Of a DNA stretch of 8,518 nucleotides, positions 5,027 to 8,518 are shown one piece after another. The DNA is taken from NCBI GenBank assembly GCA_028711825.1, contig JAQTRM010000014.1:18347-26864 (forward strand), given 5' to 3'. The stretch's first letter is position 1; each line of letters opens with the position of its first letter. This DNA is from Candidatus Omnitrophota bacterium. GTDB lineage: Bacteria; Omnitrophota; Gorgyraeia; Gygaellales; Profunditerraquicolaceae. A program made the translations under genes and the position numbers. A model generated the notes under the pieces. It searched no databases. It was not told the DNA's origin and saw nothing but the letters and a program-made list of their open reading frames with translations.

Positions 5027-6462
5027 TTCAAGCGACAGGGGGAAGGCTGGTTCGAAAAGGGTCCGGCGATAAAGTTTCCGGCATCTCTACCGATACCCGG
5101 AGCCTTAAGTCTTCAGAGGCGTTTCTGGCTTTGAAAGGCGGGAATTTTGACGGGCATGATTTTATCGGCGAAGCGGTGAAGAAAAATTCCCGCTGCATTA
5201 TCGTCAGCGAAAATCCGGGGCTTCCTCTTCCCGCCGCCGTCACGGTAATTTGCGTTAAAGATACCACCGTCGCCCTGGGGAGGATTGCCGCTTTCCAGAG
5301 GCAAAAGATCGGCCTGCCGGTGGTGGCGGTTACCGGCTCCAACGGCAAGACTACCGTCAAGGAGATGATTTCCTGGATCCTTGCGGCGGACCGCCGGGTG
5401 CTTAAAAACGAAGGCACAAAAAATAACCAGGTCGGCCTTCCGCAGACATTGCTCCGGCTCAGTAAAAAAGATGATCTGGCGGTAGTGGAGATCGGGACCA
5501 ACCATTTCGGGGAGGTGGATTATCTTTCCCGGATCGCCGGGGCCAATATCGGCGTTATTACCAATATCGGTCCGAGCCACCTGGAATTCCTGAAAAATTT
5601 ATCCGGCGTTGCCCGGGAAAAAAGCGCTTTGCTTTCGAATCTCGCGCATCCCGCGATCGCCCTGCTTAACAACGACGATCCGATGCTGCGGAAGATGATT
5701 TGCTCCGGCATGAAAATCAATTCCCGCATACCCCGGTCTAAATACCGGGGCATGCTTAGAATTGATACTGAGCCGTGTCCGTCTCTGGCGGGTAATTTAT
5801 GCGGCGAAGGTATAAAAAATATCTTTACTTACGGCGTCCGCCAAAAGAGCGATTTTTCCGCTTCCGGCATCAAGGTAGAGAGAGGGAAGCTGAGGTTTGA
5901 GGCAGGCTCAAAACACATTTTTGAATTATCCACACCCGCTCCGCATAACGTTTATAACGCTTTGGCGGCGATCGCGGTTTGCAGGATTATGGGTATGAGC
6001 TATCCGGCGATCAAGAAGAGGCTGGCGGCATTCAAGTTTCCCGGGGGCAGGTTCCGCCCTTTTATCCTTAGGGGAGTGGATTTTATAGACGATACTTATA
6101 ATTCCAACCCTCTTTCGATGGGGGAGGCTTTAAATACCCTGGGCGCCCTTAAGTGCAGGGGAAGAAAAATACTGGTAATGGGCGATATGCTTGAATTAGG
6201 GAGGGAAAAAGAGTTATTGCATCGGCAAATCGCTTGGAGTATAACTAATAATTGTGATTTGCTGGTGGCGGTAGGCGGGTTGGCCCGGATTACCGCTTTT
6301 GCCTGCCGGAAACGAGGGTTTGATAAAAATAATATATTCTGCTGCGCCGATTCCGCAGAGGCCAGGGATTTATTGTTCGGCGCGATATCCGTTAAGCCGG
6401 GCGACCTGGTCCTGGTCAAAGGTTCGCGCTCGATGAAAATGGAAGAGGTTTTTAAGGTTTAA
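5005..6462 (+). CDS. murF: UDP-MurNAc-tripeptide--D-Ala-D-Ala ligase MurF
   Basis: A 485-residue Mur ligase that attaches D-Ala-D-Ala to complete UDP-MurNAc-pentapeptide in the cytoplasm, using ATP. N-terminal domain: GISTDTRSL (26-34) and FLALKGGNFDGHDFI (40-54). ATPase domain: P-loop GSNGKTT (111-117), NNQVGLPQTLL (140-150), VEIGTNHFGEVDYL (161-174), ITNIGPSHLEFL (185-196), then REKSALL with K206 at the usual lysine position, and NNDD (222-225). C-terminal part: HNVYNALAA (314-322), FPGGRF (345-350), IDDTYNSNPLSM (361-372), VMGDMLELG (391-399) and VKGSRSMKMEEV (471-482). One oddity stands out: about 35 residues (roughly 233-269) between NNDDPMLRKM and IFTYGV have no counterpart I know in MurF. 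The underlying DNA holds a 51-nt imperfect palindrome (5716-5766). The frame is kept and all catalytic motifs remain, so the enzyme is probably active. The stop overlaps mraY by one base (TAATG). Confidence 0.97.
   Translation: MFKVDEIIQATGGRLVRKGSGDKVSGISTDTRSLKSSEAFLALKGGNFDGHDFIGEAVKKNSRCIIVSENPGLPLPAAVTVICVKDTTVALGRIAAFQRQKIGLPVVAVTGSNGKTTVKEMISWILAADRRVLKNEGTKNNQVGLPQTLLRLSKKDDLAVVEIGTNHFGEVDYLSRIAGANIGVITNIGPSHLEFLKNLSGVAREKSALLSNLAHPAIALLNNDDPMLRKMICSGMKINSRIPRSKYRGMLRIDTEPCPSLAGNLCGEGIKNIFTYGVRQKSDFSASGIKVERGKLRFEAGSKHIFELSTPAPHNVYNALAAIAVCRIMGMSYPAIKKRLAAFKFPGGRFRPFILRGVDFIDDTYNSNPLSMGEALNTLGALKCRGRKILVMGDMLELGREKELLHRQIAWSITNNCDLLVAVGGLARITAFACRKRGFDKNNIFCCADSAEARDLLFGAISVKPGDLVLVKGSRSMKMEEVFKV
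5701..5811 (+). other. In-frame extra segment in murF, candidate inserted element
   Basis: About 111 nt (37 codons, edges approximate) that interrupt the normal transition from the NNDDPMLRKM region to the IFTYGV strand of MurF. The peptide (CSGMKINSRIP, SKYRGML, RIDTEPCPS, NLCGEG) is polar, has three cysteines and is unlike the flanking protein. The length is a multiple of three with no stop codon, and the 51-nt palindrome sits in its left half. GMKIN near its left end and GIKNI just past its right end look alike (ggcatgaaaatc versus ggtataaaaaat) and might be traces of a target duplication, but this is weak. The limits come from comparison with remembered MurF sequences, not an alignment. 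Confidence 0.6.
5716..5766. repeat. 51-nt imperfect palindrome inside murF
   Basis: Nested inverted repeats share one centre near 5740.5. ATCAATT (5716-5722) pairs with AATTGAT (5760-5766), GCAT (5726-5729) with ATGC (5752-5755), and CCCCGGT (5731-5737) with ACCGGGG (5744-5750). The loop is ctaaat (5738-5743). The stems are interrupted by CCC versus TTAG and by one A/C mismatch. In total 18 base pairs form, which in RNA would make a stable hairpin in the murF coding region. It is by far the strongest inverted repeat I found in the window. Such structures are typical of dispersed palindromic elements; a fixed RNA structure in murF is the alternative. Confidence 0.85.
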
Positions 6463-7547
6463 TGCTCTATCACCTTCTGTATCCCTTCAGGGACTGCATT
6501 TCTTTTTTTAATATTTTCCGTTATATTACTTTCCGCGCGGCAATGGCGGCGCTCACCGCTTTTTTGTTAAGCCTGATTTTTGCGCCCTTATTGATCCGGA
6601 AGCTGAAGGAAATGAAAGTCGGCGAGAGGATCAATAAAGCCGACAGCCTCAGGCTGGACGACCTGCATCAGCACAAGCAGAGCACCCCCACGATGGGGGG
6701 GATCCTGATCCTGGGGGCGGTGGTTTTTTCCACCCTGCTCTGGTCGGATATCAGCCAGCAGTGCGTCTGGATAGTTTTATTCAGCACCATCTGGCTGGGG
6801 GTGACCGGTTTTGCCGACGATTACCTGAAGCAGGTAAAAAAGAAAGCTCTCGGTTTGTCCCCCCGCCTGAAGTTTGCCAGCCAGGTGCTCCTGGGCATCA
6901 TCCTCGGTTTGATCCTTATTTACAGCGGACATGATGTTGGATTGGAGATTCCTTTCTTAAAAGGGGTCAACTTCAACCTGGACGGGCTTTATATTATTTT
7001 CGTGATATTGGTGATCGCCGGTTCTTCCAATGCCGTTAACCTTACCGACGGCCTGGACGGCCTGGCGATCGGTATCGTAGTGATGGTGGCGGCCGCCTTC
7101 AGCGTGCTTTGTTACGTATCCGGGAATTTTAATTTGAGCGGTTATCTTCTTATTCCTTATATTAAAGGTGCGGGAGAACTGGCGATTTTCTGCTCCAGCA
7201 TCGTGGGGGCGGGTTTGGGTTTTTTATGGTTTAACTGTTACCCGGCAAGCATTTTTATGGGGGATATCGGTTCCCTGGCCCTGGGAGGGGCGATCGGGAC
7301 GGTAGCGTTATTGATCAAAAAAGAAATCCTCCTGGTGATCGTCGGAGGGATATTTGTCCTGGAGGCGCTTTCAGTGATCCTCCAGGTGGGGTCCTATAAA
7401 CTTACCAAAAGGCGCATCTTTAAGATCGCTCCTTTGCACCATCATTTTCAGTTTTTGAATTGGCCGGAAAATAAGGTAATCGTGAGGTTCTGGATTATCG
7501 CCAGCTTGCTCGCTTTGTTTACTCTCCTTACCCTGAAGATCCGTTAA
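6462..7547 (+). CDS. mraY: Phospho-MurNAc-pentapeptide transferase MraY
   Basis: A 361-residue polytopic membrane enzyme of usual length. It transfers phospho-MurNAc-pentapeptide from UDP to undecaprenyl phosphate, making lipid I on the inner face of the membrane. About ten hydrophobic segments are visible, beginning at about 27-46. Conserved cytoplasmic loops are all present: KQSTPTMGG (72-80), GFADDYLK (116-123) with the aspartate pair D119-D120, NAVNLTDGLDGLA (190-202), FMGDIGSLALGG (265-276) with the catalytic-site D268, and PLHHHFQ (324-330), the MraY-specific histidine motif that separates it from WecA-type relatives. The start overlaps the murF stop by one base (TAATG), implying coupled translation; GGAAGAGG at 6441-6448 and AAGG at 6454-6457 are possible but not ideal ribosome sites. 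It uses the product of MurF encoded just upstream. Confidence 0.98.
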   Translation: MLYHLLYPFRDCISFFNIFRYITFRAAMAALTAFLLSLIFAPLLIRKLKEMKVGERINKADSLRLDDLHQHKQSTPTMGGILILGAVVFSTLLWSDISQQCVWIVLFSTIWLGVTGFADDYLKQVKKKALGLSPRLKFASQVLLGIILGLILIYSGHDVGLEIPFLKGVNFNLDGLYIIFVILVIAGSSNAVNLTDGLDGLAIGIVVMVAAAFSVLCYVSGNFNLSGYLLIPYIKGAGELAIFCSSIVGAGLGFLWFNCYPASIFMGDIGSLALGGAIGTVALLIKKEILLVIVGGIFVLEALSVILQVGSYKLTKRRIFKIAPLHHHFQFLNWPENKVIVRFWIIASLLALFTLLTLKIR

Positions 7548-7566
7548 TATTTTTTAGGCGGGGTGC

Positions 7567-7572
7567 GGGAGG
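7567..7572 (+). promoter_or_regulatory. Probable ribosome binding site of murD
   Basis: GGGAGG lies 13 nt before ATG 7586, longer than ideal spacing. An in-frame TAA at 7580-7582 rules out starts further upstream, so the ATG is chosen despite the spacing. Confidence 0.5.
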
Positions 7573-7585
7573 CCGGATTTAAATT

Positions 7586-8518
7586 ATGCGCAACGTCGAT
7601 TATTTCAAAGGTAAAAAAGTTCTTGTCGTGGGATTGGCGCGTTCGGGTGTTGCCTGCGCCAGGCTTCTCTGCGGCCTGGGTGCGGAAGTTACGGTTACCG
7701 ATATCAAAGATGATGTCAGGACCCGCCAGGCAGCCGGGATGCTTGATCCGCATAAGGTAAGGATAGAACTGGGGAGCCATAACCGCGATACGGTGCTGCG
7801 GGCGGATCTGGTGGTGGTATCCCCGGGAGTTCCCGCGGATTCCTTGTGCGTAAAATGGGCGCATGAAGCGGGGCGTCCCGTAATCGGGGAAGTGGAAGCG
7901 GCCGCCATTCTTTGCCCGGCGCGGATCGTAGCGGTAACCGGTTCCAACGGCAAGACTACCGTTACCACCCTGATCGGCAAGGTCCTGGAAGCGGATAAAA
8001 GAAAGGTTTTCGTCTGCGGCAATATCGGCAATCCTTTTTGCGGCGAAGTCGAAAAAATGGGGCCGGATGATTTCGCGGTCCTGGAGATAAGTTCCTTTCA
8101 GCTGGAAACGATCAAAACTTTTAAGCCCGAGGTTGCCCTTATCTTGAACCTTACACAAAACCATCTCGACCGTTACCCGGGTATGCGGGAATACCTGGAT
8201 GCCAAGAAACGTATCTTTATGAACCAGGACCGCGGGGATTTTCTGGTGGTTAATGCCGATGACCCCGTTTTAAAAGCTGTTTCAAGCGAAGCGCTTTCCA
8301 AGGTTATTTTTTTCTCCAGATACGGCAGGGCAAACCCGAATTACGGAGCGGTTGAGGCGGTAGCCGGGATCCTCGGGGTGAGCCCGCAGGTTTACGAAAA
8401 GGTCTTTGCGGGGTTTAAAGGGATCGAGCACCGCATGGAAGAGGTCGGGGAGACCCGGGGCGTAACATTTATTAATGACTCCAAGGCTACTACCGCCGAT
8501 TCGGCGGTCTGGGCGATC
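7586..8518 (+). CDS. murD: UDP-MurNAc-L-Ala--D-Glu ligase MurD (3' truncated by window edge)
   Basis: The first 311 codons of MurD, the cytoplasmic ATP-dependent ligase that adds D-glutamate to UDP-MurNAc-L-Ala. The frame is open to the last base. The N-terminal Rossmann-like domain has VLVVGLARSGVACARLL (12-28) and VVVSPGVP (76-83). ATPase domain: P-loop GSNGKTT (119-125), CGNIGNPF (144-151), EISSFQLE (167-174), NLTQNHLDRY (188-197) with H193, K207 in DAKKRIF as the likely carbamylated lysine, and NADD (223-226). C-terminal motifs seen are HRMEEV (282-287) and NDSKATT (297-303). Between FFSR (242-245) and AVEAVAGILGV (255-265) only about ten residues replace the usual 40 or more, and the H-N-x-x-N motif is not recognisable. 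The start is fixed by an in-frame TAA just upstream. About 130-150 further codons would be expected. The 38-nt gap after mraY shows no terminator. Confidence 0.95.
   Translation, partial: MRNVDYFKGKKVLVVGLARSGVACARLLCGLGAEVTVTDIKDDVRTRQAAGMLDPHKVRIELGSHNRDTVLRADLVVVSPGVPADSLCVKWAHEAGRPVIGEVEAAAILCPARIVAVTGSNGKTTVTTLIGKVLEADKRKVFVCGNIGNPFCGEVEKMGPDDFAVLEISSFQLETIKTFKPEVALILNLTQNHLDRYPGMREYLDAKKRIFMNQDRGDFLVVNADDPVLKAVSSEALSKVIFFSRYGRANPNYGAVEAVAGILGVSPQVYEKVFAGFKGIEHRMEEVGETRGVTFINDSKATTADSAVWAI

Noticed and set aside
7548..7585. Terminator or promoter between mraY and murD
   Set aside because: The 38-nt gap has a short T-run (7551-7556) with no hairpin before it and no -35/-10 pair; only a purine-rich ribosome site is visible.
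7563..7760. GTG at 7563 as an alternative start for a gene after mraY
   Set aside because: It is in a different frame from murD, closes after 65 codons and lacks any MurD motif. ATG 7586 gives MRNVDYFKGKKVLVVGLARSG, a normal MurD start.
7544..8164. Long open antisense frame (206 codons) opposite murD
   Set aside because: murD on the + strand has all family motifs. GC-rich third positions keep the opposite strand free of stops, and the antisense product resembles nothing. The same holds for the other antisense frames over rsmH, ftsI, murE and murF.

Overview
The window holds the 5' part of a dcw (division and cell wall) gene cluster. All genes lie on the + strand in the order mraZ - rsmH (mraW) - ftsL-like - ftsI (class B penicillin-binding protein) - murE - murF - mraY - murD. 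The last gene runs off the right edge. The rest of the usual cluster (ftsW, murG, murC, ddl, ftsQ, ftsA, ftsZ) would be expected downstream, but that is inference.

Organism: FtsI has one N-terminal membrane anchor and no PASTA domains, MurE carries the DNPR signature of meso-diaminopimelate-adding enzymes, and the base composition is moderate. This suggests a Gram-negative-type (diderm) bacterium with mDAP peptidoglycan. Gene order and the feel of the proteins, especially the FtsL-like and MraY sequences, point to an uncultured lineage such as Candidatus Omnitrophota. That is a low-confidence guess made without a database search.

Layout: 1-93 is an AT-rich upstream region with no confidently identified gene. 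A near-consensus sigma-70 promoter (94-122) is followed at once by three AAGTGG boxes spaced exactly 10 bp apart (130-156), the expected MraZ operator. The third box touches the mraZ ribosome binding site. From 168 to 8518 coding is almost continuous. Junctions are TAAATG (mraZ/rsmH, 0 nt), 5 nt (rsmH/ftsL), 25 nt (ftsL/ftsI), ATGA overlap (ftsI/murE), 22-nt overlap (murE/murF), TAATG overlap (murF/mraY) and 38 nt (mraY/murD). I see no internal terminator, so this looks like one translationally coupled operon under MraZ autoregulation.

How the genes work together: MurD, MurE and MurF are successive cytoplasmic Mur ligases that build UDP-MurNAc-pentapeptide. MraY loads it onto undecaprenyl phosphate to make lipid I. 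FtsI crosslinks the final product at the septum, where FtsL is a structural partner. RsmH methylates 16S rRNA, and MraZ regulates the cluster.

Most unusual features: (1) murF contains an in-frame extra segment of about 35 codons (about 5701-5811) built around a 51-nt imperfect palindrome (5716-5766), resembling an intragenic palindromic element. (2) The extreme left edge of the window matches one arm of that palindrome, in a frame that would also encode KINSR, so there may be a second copy. (3) MurD seems to lack a stretch of the central domain, including the usual H-N-x-x-N motif. (4) An identical 19-nt stretch encodes the ATP-binding loop in murE, murF and murD.
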